From Pseudomonas palmensis (GTDB lineage Bacteria; Pseudomonadota; Gammaproteobacteria; Pseudomonadales; Pseudomonadaceae), in NCBI RefSeq assembly GCF_017848315.1, contig NZ_JAFKEC010000024.1, positions 1 to 64,000 of the forward strand: a DNA stretch of 64,000 nucleotides. The letters are read 5' to 3'. This document shows positions 1 to 8,683 of this stretch, piece by piece (within the stretch, counting starts at the first letter, position 1; every line of letters starts with the position of its first letter). The notes below the pieces were generated by a model that was not told the origin of the DNA, did no database searches, and saw nothing but the letters and a program-made list of their open reading frames with translations. The translations under genes and the position numbers were made by a program.

Positions 1-56
1 GGATTTAGCGCAGGGGGGGTGGCAGCGCTGGTTTCAGGCCGTGGCGCGTTGCAACC

Positions 57-91
57 GATGTGGGAGCCGGCAAGGCCGGCTTCTTCACCTG
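57..91. repeat. REP-like GC-rich palindrome
   Basis: The core GGAGCCGGCAAGGCCGGC forms a short palindrome. It resembles the other REP-like units in this window near 37.08, 44.24 and 48.55 kb. It lies just downstream of the leftward pvdE stop. Such units in Pseudomonas are extragenic and often sit at transcript ends. The rest of positions 1-126 shows no gene. Confidence 0.55.
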
Positions 92-126
92 CTGCAACGC
101 ACCTGGCCTGTGGCAGGCAGGTTTGC

Positions 127-1776
127 TCAGGCCGGCTGCAGTTCGCTCACGACCTTGCCGGCGTGCAAACGGATCAGCTGGTCGGCAATGTCGAAGTAAC
201 GGTCGTCGTGGGAGATGACGATGATGGTCTTGCCCAGGCGCTTGAGGTCAGGCAACAGCTCGGTGTAGAAAATTCGCCGGAAGGTCGGGTCCTGGTCGGC
301 CGCCCATTCGTCGAACACCAGCACCGGTCGCTCTTCCAGCCAGGCACTGACCAGCGCCAGGCGCTTGCGCTGCCCGGTGGACAGATCGGTGGTGCTGAAC
401 ACGCCATCGCGAATGCTGACCTTGTGGTCGATCTCCAGTCGTCTGAGGTAGCGCGCAGCATCCTCGGGCACCGGCTTGTCACCCTGGATCACGTCGTCGA
501 ACAGGTAGTAGTCGGCAAAGATGGTGGTGAAGATCTGCCGATAATCATCGCGGTTGGCCGCCGTCACCGCCTGGCCATTGAGCTCGATGCTGCCCGACTG
601 CGGCGCGTACAGGCCCAGCAGCAACTTGATCAGGGTAGTCTTGCCACACCCGTTCTCGCCGACGATGAACACGATGTCGCCCTGCTGGATGCTTACGTTC
701 ACCGGGCCCATGCGGAATGGCTCGCTGCCCGGCACCGGGGCGAAACTGTAGCTCACCTGATTCAGGACCAGGCTATGCAGCGGCGTGGCCGGCTGGCTCT
801 GGTCGTCGAGCAGCAGGTGGGGCTCGGGGGAGGAGAACTGCTTGGACAGCTCGGCAATGCGGCGGAAGGCGATCTGTGCCTTGCTGATGATCGGCAGGGT
901 GCCGATCAGGTGCTCCAGCGGGCCCTTCATGTACAGCAGCACCAGCACAAAGCCGCTCATCACCGTCTTGTCGGCGCTGGGCCACCAGGACTGCAAGGCC
1001 AGCGCCAGGCCGATGACCACGAAGAACAGCATCGAGCCCAGGCTCTTGGCGATCACGAAGGTGTTGATGGAGCGGATCTGCGTGTCGCAGATGCGGTTGG
1101 CGGTGTTGCGGATGCCGTGCAGGAACATGCGCTGGCGGCGCGGGCGGTGGATGCGCAGTTCCTTGGCACCCTCGGCAATGGCGTTGTAGTGCTTTTGCAG
1201 GTCGTCCTCGGCTTCACGCGCGGCCTCGAAACCGCGCATGCCCCAGGCGCGGGCGACGAACTGCATCATGGTGCCCAGCCCGATGGCCACCAGCATCACC
1301 AGGAACATCGGCCACGACAGGCTCGCCAGGTAGCCCAGGCAGCCCAGGGTCACGGTGAGGGACACCGCCAGTGGCGCGAAGGCGAAGGCGAAGTCGCTGA
1401 TGGTGTCGACGTCGTGGGTCAGTACCGGGATCAGCCGATGGCTGCGGTAGCGTTCGATCTGGTCGATGGGCGCAGCCAGGACCTTTTCGCCCAGTTCGCG
1501 ACGCAGCCTGGCGATGATGTGCTGGCCCACGTAGTTGCTGCCGATATCGGACAGGATGGTGCTGAGCAGGGCCATCAGGCACAGCCCGGCAAAGCCCAGC
1601 ACCAGCCCCTGGGTGAGGCCGCTTTCGTTGTGCAGGGCGCTGTTGATGGTGGCCAGCAGCGCGGTGACGCTGAGGCCGCCGAGCATGCCCAGGCCGATCG
1701 ACAGGCTTACCAGCGGCCAGAAGGGTTTGAGCAGGCCGAACAGTTCACTGATGGCCCCGCGAGGTTTGCTGGTCAT
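127..1776 (-). CDS. pvdE: PvdE, pyoverdine precursor (ferribactin) ABC exporter
   Basis: This is a 549-residue half-transporter with an N-terminal membrane domain (about residues 15-290, several hydrophobic segments) fused to an ATPase domain. The Walker A motif GENGCGKTT lies near residue 372, the signature LSTGQRKRL near 462-472, and Walker B ending VLVFDEW near 485. Known PvdE proteins of fluorescent pseudomonads export acylated ferribactin from the cytoplasm to the periplasm for maturation. The start at 1776 is chosen because GGGAG lies six bases upstream; an in-frame ATG six codons earlier lacks this. It is the last gene of the leftward operon, 36 bases after pvdO. Confidence 0.93.
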   Translation of the reverse strand: MTSKPRGAISELFGLLKPFWPLVSLSIGLGMLGGLSVTALLATINSALHNESGLTQGLVLGFAGLCLMALLSTILSDIGSNYVGQHIIARLRRELGEKVLAAPIDQIERYRSHRLIPVLTHDVDTISDFAFAFAPLAVSLTVTLGCLGYLASLSWPMFLVMLVAIGLGTMMQFVARAWGMRGFEAAREAEDDLQKHYNAIAEGAKELRIHRPRRQRMFLHGIRNTANRICDTQIRSINTFVIAKSLGSMLFFVVIGLALALQSWWPSADKTVMSGFVLVLLYMKGPLEHLIGTLPIISKAQIAFRRIAELSKQFSSPEPHLLLDDQSQPATPLHSLVLNQVSYSFAPVPGSEPFRMGPVNVSIQQGDIVFIVGENGCGKTTLIKLLLGLYAPQSGSIELNGQAVTAANRDDYRQIFTTIFADYYLFDDVIQGDKPVPEDAARYLRRLEIDHKVSIRDGVFSTTDLSTGQRKRLALVSAWLEERPVLVFDEWAADQDPTFRRIFYTELLPDLKRLGKTIIVISHDDRYFDIADQLIRLHAGKVVSELQPA

Positions 1777-1812
1777 TCGAGTCTCCCGAATCACACGTGG
1801 TTGAGGGGGCGG

Positions 1813-2718
1813 TCAGAGCTCGCGGGCAACGCGAAAACCCAGGTAGTCGCCGCGTACATCGGGGGCGCGGCTGTTGCGGTTGCCCGAGCGCGAGAACACC
1901 GGCGCCTCGCCCCAGTCATTGCCGCGCATGATGCGGATGTCGCAGTTGCCGGTCAGCCACGCGCTGCCGTCGGCGGGCGCGCCTTCATAGCTGGTGTTGA
2001 GGCAGTCGGCGACCCACTCGTAGACGTTGCCGTGCATGTCGTACACGCCGAAGGCATTGGGCGGGAAACTGCCTGCCGGGGAGGTGTACGAGTAGCCGTC
2101 GGCAGGCCCGTAGGTGTTGGCGTGCCGGGCGATGCTGTACTTTTTTTCGTCGTTGTCATCGAACGGGAACGGGAACGGTCCGCGCGAGCCGGCGCGTGCG
2201 CCGTACTCACGCTCGGCCTCGCTGAGCATGCGGTAGGTGTGGCCGGTCTTTTTCGACAGCCACCGGGCGTAGTCCTGCACGTCGAAGTAGCTGACGCACA
2301 CCGCTGGCTGGCGCGGACCCTGTTTGTAGGTCGGCTTGCTGGCGGTGCAGGCGCGCCCGGGTCGGGTGTCGCCGTCGGCGATCTTCACCCCGGTTTCGCG
2401 GATGTAGGCGTCCAGCTCGCCGGCAGTGACCTGGTAGCGGCTGATGGCAAAGGGCCTGGCGAAGGTCACGGTGTGCAGCGGCCCTTCGTCGTCCTCACGG
2501 CCGGTCTCGCCGGGCTCGGTGCCCATGGTGAAGCTGCCGGCGGGCAGTACCACCATTTCGGGGCAGTCCTTGCAGTCGGTGAATACCTGGCCCGGCTGGC
2601 GAGGGGAATCTGCCGCCTGGGCGCCCGCGCACAGTGCCAGGCCGAGCGCGGCACTGCACGACAGCTGTGCAAGGGTGCGCGACATGCGCGGGTACGGGGT
2701 TGAACGATGGTGAGGCAT
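1813..2718 (-). CDS. pvdO: PvdO, periplasmic FGE-like pyoverdine maturation protein
   Basis: The 301-residue protein has an N-terminal hydrophobic export signal (ending near AGAQA) followed by a formylglycine-generating-enzyme/sulfatase-modifying-factor fold. Visible family motifs are PAGSFTMGT near the start of the domain, YDMHGNVYEWVAD and a C-terminal GFRVAREL. The last FGE block reads SRSGNRNSR, so the cysteine pair of classical FGE is absent there. Family work assigns PvdO to the last oxidation of the chromophore, dihydropyoverdine to pyoverdine, in the periplasm. The ATG at 2718 is preceded by GGAA; a second ATG at 2685 has no ribosome site. It lies between pvdN (43-base gap) and pvdE. 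Confidence 0.92.
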   Translation of the reverse strand: MPHHRSTPYPRMSRTLAQLSCSAALGLALCAGAQAADSPRQPGQVFTDCKDCPEMVVLPAGSFTMGTEPGETGREDDEGPLHTVTFARPFAISRYQVTAGELDAYIRETGVKIADGDTRPGRACTASKPTYKQGPRQPAVCVSYFDVQDYARWLSKKTGHTYRMLSEAEREYGARAGSRGPFPFPFDDNDEKKYSIARHANTYGPADGYSYTSPAGSFPPNAFGVYDMHGNVYEWVADCLNTSYEGAPADGSAWLTGNCDIRIMRGNDWGEAPVFSRSGNRNSRAPDVRGDYLGFRVAREL

Positions 2719-2761
2719 GGCAGGTTCCGTCAGCTGTTGGCTACAAGATGAAAGGGCGCGA

Positions 2762-4051
2762 TCAGGCACGCAGGCGTTGGCCCAGCACGCTGATCAGGCG
2801 ATCGATTTCGGCTTCGGTGTTGAGCAGGCCGGGCGCAGCGCGCACCACCGGGCCCACGTCGCGGGACACCGCATCCACCACGATGCGGTGGCGAGTCAGG
2901 TACGCGGCCACCTCGTCGGCGTCCTGGCCCTTGACCCGGAAGAAGGTGAAGCCTGACGAGTGACGCGGGCTGCGCGGGGTGACCAGTTCGATCGCCTTGT
3001 ACTCGGCCAGGCGTTGCTTGAGGTAGTCGTTCAGCCCGTGGATGCGCGCCTGAATCGGCGCCTTGCCTACCTGCAGGTGCAACTCGAAGGCCTTGCCCAG
3101 GGCCCAGCGGTGCTCGAAGGCGTGGTAGCCGCCGGGGCTCATGATGGTGGCGAAGTCCTCGTTCTCGGAGAACGTGGCGAAGGTCGGCACCAGGTCCTTG
3201 AGCTCGGTGGAGGCAGCGCAGATGATGCCGGTGCCCCGCGGGCCGAACATCCATTTGTGGGTACCGGAGATGAAGTAGTCGCACTTTAGGTCGGCAAAGC
3301 GCATGTCTTCCACGCCAAAACCGTGCACGCCGTCGACCACATAGAGGATGCGGTCCTGCTCGTCGCGGTTGCGGTTGTGTTCGCGTACCAGCTCGCCGAT
3401 GGCTCCGATGGGCAGCTTGACGCCGCTGCCCGAGTGCACCCAGGTCATGCCCAGTACCCGCGTGGACGGGCGGATCGCGGCGGCGATGTTGCCCAGTACC
3501 TCGTCGTCCGAGACCCGCTGCGGGTCGCGGAACAGGCGGATCTTGCGCACCTGGGTGCCCTCGCGGGTGGCGCGGTAGGCGAGGCTGTTGCGGGTGGAGT
3601 AATGCTCGTGTTCGGTGGTCAGGATCTCCTGGTGGGCGGCCACCTTAAGGCCGCCGTAGATCAGGCCCAGGCCCTCGGTGGTGCTGCCGGTGAGGGCGAT
3701 CTGGCGTGGCTTGACCTCCAGGTAGCGGGCGGCCCAGTCGCGCACTTCGCCTTCGCGCTTCCATTCGGCCTGGGTTTCCCAGTCGACCCATTGCGCGGGG
3801 TGGCGGTCGAGTTTTGCGCGATAGTCTTCGATGGCATCGCGCACGGGCTTGGGATGGGAGGTGATCAGGAAGTTGGCGAAATGAGCGTAATCGGGGTCGA
3901 GCTCGAACAGGCTGCGAAAGCCGGCCCAGGCATCGCTGCCGTTGCCGGGCAGTGACGGGCCGGCGAGGGCGCCGGGCAACAGCTGGCTGCCCAGCGGCAG
4001 GCTGGCGGCCAGCAGGCCGGCGTACTTGAGAAGGGTGCGGCGATCGGTCAT
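2762..4051 (-). CDS. pvdN: PvdN, Tat-exported PLP-dependent pyoverdine tailoring enzyme
   Basis: The 429-residue protein starts with the twin-arginine signal DRRTLLKYAG followed by a hydrophobic stretch, so it is exported folded with its cofactor. The body is a class V aminotransferase/cysteine desulfurase-like fold. The sequence SGTHKWMFGPRGTG holds the PLP Schiff-base lysine at about residue 266. PvdN is known to convert the glutamate side chain attached to the chromophore to succinamide in the periplasm. It lies 19 bases after pvdM with only a weak ribosome site, consistent with operon translation. Confidence 0.94.
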   Translation of the reverse strand: MTDRRTLLKYAGLLAASLPLGSQLLPGALAGPSLPGNGSDAWAGFRSLFELDPDYAHFANFLITSHPKPVRDAIEDYRAKLDRHPAQWVDWETQAEWKREGEVRDWAARYLEVKPRQIALTGSTTEGLGLIYGGLKVAAHQEILTTEHEHYSTRNSLAYRATREGTQVRKIRLFRDPQRVSDDEVLGNIAAAIRPSTRVLGMTWVHSGSGVKLPIGAIGELVREHNRNRDEQDRILYVVDGVHGFGVEDMRFADLKCDYFISGTHKWMFGPRGTGIICAASTELKDLVPTFATFSENEDFATIMSPGGYHAFEHRWALGKAFELHLQVGKAPIQARIHGLNDYLKQRLAEYKAIELVTPRSPRHSSGFTFFRVKGQDADEVAAYLTRHRIVVDAVSRDVGPVVRAAPGLLNTEAEIDRLISVLGQRLRA

Positions 4052-4070
4052 GACGGGGCTCGCTGGCGAG

Positions 4071-5417
4071 TCAACGGGAAGAGGCGGCTACAGGGCGGGC
4101 GGCGTTTTGCGCCTGTTCCCACACCCGCAGGAAGTTGCCGCCCCAGAGCTTGGCGATATCGGCCTCGGAGTAGCCGCGTGAGAGCAGTTCGGCGGTGACG
4201 TTGCGGGTTTCGCCCACATCGCGCCAGCCGTCCACGCCACCGCCCTCGTTGAAGTCCGAGCTGATGCCAACGTGATCGATGCCGACCTTGCGCACGGTGT
4301 AGTCGATGGCGTCACCGAACTCCTTGAGCGAGGCCGGCGGCTCTTCTTCGAGAATGCCGTACAGCTCGCTGGCGTACTGGCCGAAGCGCTGCTCGGGCCA
4401 GGCGGCGATGATCGGGTCGCCGGGCATCAGGGCCACCGCCAGGTTGGGCAGCGGCAGCAGGTCGAAGCGCGCACGCAGGGCGTTGAGCTTGTCCTGGGTC
4501 TTCTGGCTCAGGGGCTTGAGGTAGGTGGAGAAGGCCACCACCTGGATCACGCCGCCGCTGTCCTTGATCAGTTGCATCTCCTTGTCGCTGAGGTTGCGCG
4601 GGATGTCGACCATCGCCCGTGGAGCGGAGTTGGACGCCACCAGCGGCGTGCGGCTGAGCCGGGCCACCTGCTCCAGGGCCTTTGTGGACATCTGCGAGAC
4701 GTCGATGATCACGCCCAGGTCGTTGAGCCGCTGTACCGCCTGGCGGCCCAGGGGCGACAGCCCGTCAAGGGCGTCGGCGGTGTCGTTGAAGAACGGCAGC
4801 GGGCGCGAGGAGTCGGCCCAGGCGTTGTTACCCACGTAGCTGAAGCCGAACATGCGCATGCCGCGCGAGGCCCACAGGTCGAGCAGGTCGAGGTCGGTAC
4901 CCAGCGGGTAGGCATTGAGCATGCTGATGAACACCGCGAACTTGCCTTCGCCGTGCAGGCGCCGCATGTCCTGTGGGGTGTAGGCAATGGCCACCTGGTT
5001 GGGGTAGTCGCGCACCATCGCCATGATCGACTTGTAGCGCACCTCCTGCAGGTTGCGTGCTTCCTGCACGAAGCCTTCGGTGGGCCGGTGCGGACCGTTG
5101 GGGCCGTTCCACATTTCGGGCCAGGCAAAAATGGTCAGCGCGGCGCCGGACAGGCGCCCGCGGGCGGTCTTGACGAGGTCGAAGCGTCCGCTGCCTTCCT
5201 TGTCGGCTTCATTGCCTTCCATGCCGAAGTTGGCCGGCAGGGTGATGTGGCTGTCGAACGAGAGCAGGCGATCCTGCAGTTCATTGGCCTGCTTGACCAC
5301 CTCGCGTGGGTAGCCGGCGCTGGGGCCGAAGTAGGTCCAGGCGGCCACCCCGGCACCGGCGGTGAGCGCGGTGGCCAGGCTGATGTACAAGGCTTTTTTC
5401 CAGCGTGGTGTGGTCAT
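4071..5417 (-). CDS. pvdM: PvdM, membrane-anchored dipeptidase-like protein lacking zinc ligands
   Basis: The 448-residue protein has an N-terminal membrane anchor (about residues 8-30) and a renal-dipeptidase (M19) fold. Typical M19 zinc motifs are altered: the HxD motif reads SHIT (His57, Thr59), the DLSH motif reads DVSQ (Gln242) and the SHS motif reads SNS (Asn263), while VGISSDF remains. This fits published work on P. fluorescens showing that PvdM is a non-peptidase, inner-membrane-attached protein needed for PvdP to oxidise ferribactin. The ATG at 5417 has GAGA upstream; a GTG at 5438 is possible. It is first gene of pvdM-N-O-E and is transcribed from a PvdS box at 5479-5502. Confidence 0.92.
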   Translation of the reverse strand: MTTPRWKKALYISLATALTAGAGVAAWTYFGPSAGYPREVVKQANELQDRLLSFDSHITLPANFGMEGNEADKEGSGRFDLVKTARGRLSGAALTIFAWPEMWNGPNGPHRPTEGFVQEARNLQEVRYKSIMAMVRDYPNQVAIAYTPQDMRRLHGEGKFAVFISMLNAYPLGTDLDLLDLWASRGMRMFGFSYVGNNAWADSSRPLPFFNDTADALDGLSPLGRQAVQRLNDLGVIIDVSQMSTKALEQVARLSRTPLVASNSAPRAMVDIPRNLSDKEMQLIKDSGGVIQVVAFSTYLKPLSQKTQDKLNALRARFDLLPLPNLAVALMPGDPIIAAWPEQRFGQYASELYGILEEEPPASLKEFGDAIDYTVRKVGIDHVGISSDFNEGGGVDGWRDVGETRNVTAELLSRGYSEADIAKLWGGNFLRVWEQAQNAARPVAASSR

Positions 5418-5478
5418 CGTGGTCTCAGTCAGGTTCACCGTCGAGGTTCAGGCACGAGGCCTTTGCTATCTGGTGAGG

Positions 5479-5502
5479 ACGAGCGCAATCGGCAGAAATT
5501 TA
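5479..5502 (-). promoter_or_regulatory. PvdS (iron-starvation) promoter box for pvdMNOE
   Basis: On the minus strand the sequence reads TAAAT, then exactly 16 bases, then CGT, which is the known recognition element of the iron-starvation sigma factor PvdS. It lies 62 bases upstream of the pvdM start. Confidence 0.85.
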
Positions 5503-5548
5503 GCCGTCGCCTGCGCCCTGTGCGGGCCGCCCGGGGCCGCTTGCTGGC

Positions 5549-5572
5549 TAAATTTCCCTGTGTGCACAACGT
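5549..5572 (+). promoter_or_regulatory. PvdS (iron-starvation) promoter box for pvdP
   Basis: The plus strand reads TAAAT, 16 bases, CGT, a perfect PvdS element, 57 bases before the pvdP start. It is divergent from and 46 bases away from the pvdM box, so both transcripts respond to the same sigma factor. Confidence 0.87.
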
Positions 5573-5628
5573 TCTAGCTTCGACAACGCCATGCTCCATG
5601 GCGCAACGCGAGACACACAGGTAGGTCA

Positions 5629-7248
5629 ATGACGATTTCTCGACGAGGGTTCATTGCGGGTGTTGCACTGACGGGCGTGGCGGTGCCTGGGGCGCTGTAC
5701 GCGCACCGCGAGCTGACACGCGAGGAATTTCCGATCACCCCCGGGGAGGCCACCGTCGACTTGCCCGATACCGCCGGCCAGCAGTTGGCCGATACCCTGC
5801 GTGGCATCTGGCAGCTGGAAGGCGGCAATGTCGGCCTGGAAGGGCTTGAACACACGTCCCTGGAGTTGTTGCTGGATATTGCTCCGCGTGGCCGCGGCCT
5901 GCGCGGATGCCTGGACACGCCCGAGCGCCTGCGCAGTGACGCCGAGCCCCGCTACCGGGTGGTGGGCGACCTGATGCCGGGTGCACCGAATGTGTTGAGC
6001 TGGCGGCTGATACCCACAGCGGACACTGCGGGGCTGGCGCGCTATGAGTGTCGCGTGCTGCTCGATGAGGTATGGGGCGATTTCGGTAACGCCGGCACTG
6101 CCACGCTCACCGGCCAGGTACTGGACCTGCAGCGCCCGCTGGCCCTGCCCGAGCAGAACCACCGCTTTGTGGCGCGCAAGCGGACCTTCCCCGAAGCTCG
6201 CGAGCGCACCGCGCTGAACCCGACGTTGCTGGCGTGGCTGATCTCCCCCGAGCATCGCCTGTTCCACCAGTTGTGGCATGCCTCGCGGGACAAGTGGCAC
6301 AAGCTGGCACCCAAGCAGCACGAGGCGTTGCGTGCCATCGGCTGGCAGCCCGGTCCGCGTGACCATGAGCGCGATGCCCGCGGCCCGCGCAAGGATCGCA
6401 ACGGTTCGGGCGAGGACTTCTTTTTCATGCACCGGCACATGCTCGGTACCGCACGTTCGATGCAGGACCTGCCGTCCTGGCCGCGCTTTCCGATGCCGCA
6501 GCCGGAACTGGCGCGTGACCGCGCAGGCTTTTTGCGCTATTTCGACAACCAGGATGGCAACGCCTTGCCGCCCACCTGGCTGGCGCAGGGCGATGACGAA
6601 TACACCCAGTGGGTCAAGGACATCAAGAGCAGTGAGGTTTTCCATGCCAACTTCGAGCTGTGGGAGTCACGCTACAGCGACCCGCATTATCTTTCGCGCC
6701 TGACCCTGGGGCAGTTCGGCTCGGAGGTGGAACTGGGGTTGCACGACTGGCTGCACATGCGCTGGGCGTCGGTGCCGCGTGACCCGGTCAACGGTGCACC
6801 GGTGCCCTATGCGCGCACCCCGAGCGATTTTGCGCCGCGCTGGTACGGGCCCGAAAACGATTTTCTCGGCGACCCGTTCTCGTCCCACGTCAACCCGGTG
6901 TTCTGGCGCTTCCATGGCTGGATCGATGACCGTATCGAGGACTGGTACCGCGCCCATGAGCGCTTTCACCCCGGCCAGGTGGTGCGGCGCGAGGTCAACG
7001 GGGTGGCGTGGTTCGCGCCCGGGCGCTGGGTGGAGGTGGCCGACCCCTGGCTGGGCCCGATCACCCACGGTTGCAGCACGGTGCCGGGCCTGCAGGTGGG
7101 CAAGAGCGTGGAGATGGACCCGGAGACCATGAAGCTGGCGTTGCGCATCACCTACAGCGACGAAGACGGGCTGGCCAGCCTGGTTCGCCGGGTGCCGCAG
7201 CGTCCGTGGTACGCCCGTCACCTGAAGGTCAGGCAGCGCCAGGTGTAA
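5629..7248 (+). CDS. pvdP: PvdP, periplasmic tyrosinase of pyoverdine chromophore formation
   Basis: The 539-residue protein begins with the twin-arginine signal SRRGFIAG, so it is Tat-exported. The C-terminal half carries type-3 copper motifs: MHRHM near residues 267-271 and HVNPVFWRFH at about 420-429, which match the CuA and CuB histidine motifs of tyrosinases. PvdP oxidises and cyclises the tyrosine and diaminobutyrate part of ferribactin to the chromophore. AGGT lies just before the ATG. It is transcribed alone, divergent from pvdMNOE, from its own PvdS box. Confidence 0.94.
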   Translation: MTISRRGFIAGVALTGVAVPGALYAHRELTREEFPITPGEATVDLPDTAGQQLADTLRGIWQLEGGNVGLEGLEHTSLELLLDIAPRGRGLRGCLDTPERLRSDAEPRYRVVGDLMPGAPNVLSWRLIPTADTAGLARYECRVLLDEVWGDFGNAGTATLTGQVLDLQRPLALPEQNHRFVARKRTFPEARERTALNPTLLAWLISPEHRLFHQLWHASRDKWHKLAPKQHEALRAIGWQPGPRDHERDARGPRKDRNGSGEDFFFMHRHMLGTARSMQDLPSWPRFPMPQPELARDRAGFLRYFDNQDGNALPPTWLAQGDDEYTQWVKDIKSSEVFHANFELWESRYSDPHYLSRLTLGQFGSEVELGLHDWLHMRWASVPRDPVNGAPVPYARTPSDFAPRWYGPENDFLGDPFSSHVNPVFWRFHGWIDDRIEDWYRAHERFHPGQVVRREVNGVAWFAPGRWVEVADPWLGPITHGCSTVPGLQVGKSVEMDPETMKLALRITYSDEDGLASLVRRVPQRPWYARHLKVRQRQV

Positions 7249-7269
7249 GGCGCTGCCTGCCGGTGTGCC

Positions 7270-8676
7270 CTAGCGTACCTGGGGGGTTGCCTGCCAGCCG
7301 CCGCCCAGCGCCTTGTACAGCGCGATGCTGGCCTGCAGGCGCGAGCGGCGCAATTGCACGTTGTCGTCCTGGGCGGCGAACAGCGTGCGCTGGGTTTCCA
7401 GCACGGTGAGCAGGTCTTCGGCACCTGCCTGGTAGCGGCTCTGGGCAATCTGGAAGGCGCGTTGCGCCTGGGCCAGCTCTTCGCTTTGCCACTGGCGCTG
7501 CTGGTCCAGCCCGCGAATGCTGTTCAGGGCCTTCTCTACGTCGGCAAAGCCATTGATGATCGCGCCGCGGTAGGTTTCCAGCAGTTCCTGCTGGCGTGCC
7601 GTGGCCTTGTCGCGCTCGGCCTTCAGGCGCCCGCCGTTGAAGATCGGCGCCACCAGCCCGGCACCCAGGTTGTACACCGGGTTGCGCAGCATGTCGTCGA
7701 CGTGGGAGGCGCCCGAACCGACGGTAGCAGTCAGGGTCAGTGCTGGCAGCATGTTGGCCCGCGCCACCTGCACATCGGCTTGCGCTGCGGCCAGCTGGGC
7801 TTCGGCGCTGGCGATGTCGGGGCGGCGGGTAAGCAGCTCGCTCGGCAGGCTGGCGGCAATGTCCGGCCAGCTCAGCCGGGCGAAGGCTTCACGATCCAGC
7901 TGCAGTTGCTGGCGCGGTTGGCCAAGCAGGGCGGCCAGGCTGATCAATGTCTGCTCGGCGTCCTGGGCCAGCAGTGGCAGCTGGCGCTGTTGCGCGGCCA
8001 CCAGGCTCTTCTGCTGGGCCAGTTCCAGTGCGGTGGCGGAGCCCGAGTCGTAGCGGCTCTGCACCAGGTGCAGCACGCTCTGGGCGTTGTCCAGGTTCTG
8101 TTCGGCAATGCGCTGCTGTTCGACCAGGGCCAGCCAGCGCGTGTAGTGGTCGGCCACGCCGCTGAGCAGGGTCAGCTCGACGGTGTCGCGCTCGAACTCG
8201 CTGGCTTGCAGGCTGAAGCGGGCACTGTCGCGACCGGCGCGCTTGCCGCCCCAGAAGTCCACCTCGTAGGTGGCGCTCAGGGTGGCCTGGTAACTGTTGG
8301 TGGCCTTGTTGGCGGTGCTGTTGTCCAGGGTGCTGGAGCGGTAGGCGTACATGCGCTTCTGGCGCGTGGCGTTAAGGCCCGCATTGAGTTCGGGCAGCAG
8401 CGCGGCGCCTGCGATCACGGCACTGGCCTGGGCCTGGCGCACACGGGCGACGGCACCGGCCAGGTCATGGCTGCCCACCCGCGCCTGGTCGATCAACTGG
8501 TCGAGTTCGCGGCTGCCGAAGGTGGTCCACCATTGCCGGTCGAGGGTGCCGGCCGCGTCCAGGTGTTCGGTATGCCAGCGTGGCGGTAGCTGCAGGCCGC
8601 TGTCCGGGCGCGGCGCCTGGCTGGCGCAGGCCGCGAGCAACACGCTGGCGGCAAGTAGGGTCAATGGCGCTTTCAT
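7270..8676 (-). CDS. opmQ: OpmQ, outer membrane factor of the pyoverdine efflux pump
   Basis: The 468-residue protein has a lipoprotein signal with lipobox LLAAC and an OprM/TolC-type body made of two OEP repeats rich in alanine, glutamine and leucine (coiled-coil helices). It forms the outer membrane channel for PvdRT, which exports newly made and recycled pyoverdine from the periplasm. The ATG at 8676 begins the signal peptide seven bases after the pvdT stop. An upstream extension of the same frame lies inside pvdT and is rejected. Confidence 0.92.
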   Translation of the reverse strand: MKAPLTLLAASVLLAACASQAPRPDSGLQLPPRWHTEHLDAAGTLDRQWWTTFGSRELDQLIDQARVGSHDLAGAVARVRQAQASAVIAGAALLPELNAGLNATRQKRMYAYRSSTLDNSTANKATNSYQATLSATYEVDFWGGKRAGRDSARFSLQASEFERDTVELTLLSGVADHYTRWLALVEQQRIAEQNLDNAQSVLHLVQSRYDSGSATALELAQQKSLVAAQQRQLPLLAQDAEQTLISLAALLGQPRQQLQLDREAFARLSWPDIAASLPSELLTRRPDIASAEAQLAAAQADVQVARANMLPALTLTATVGSGASHVDDMLRNPVYNLGAGLVAPIFNGGRLKAERDKATARQQELLETYRGAIINGFADVEKALNSIRGLDQQRQWQSEELAQAQRAFQIAQSRYQAGAEDLLTVLETQRTLFAAQDDNVQLRRSRLQASIALYKALGGGWQATPQVR

Positions 8677-8683
8677 AGTGTGT

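Noticed and set aside
19..2703. Plus-strand open frame of nearly 900 codons over pvdE and pvdO
   Set aside because: It is a shadow of the leftward pvd genes and lacks a recognisable protein signature.
5418..5628. Possible small gene between pvdM and pvdP
   Set aside because: The region is explained by two PvdS boxes; candidate frames have no ribosome site.
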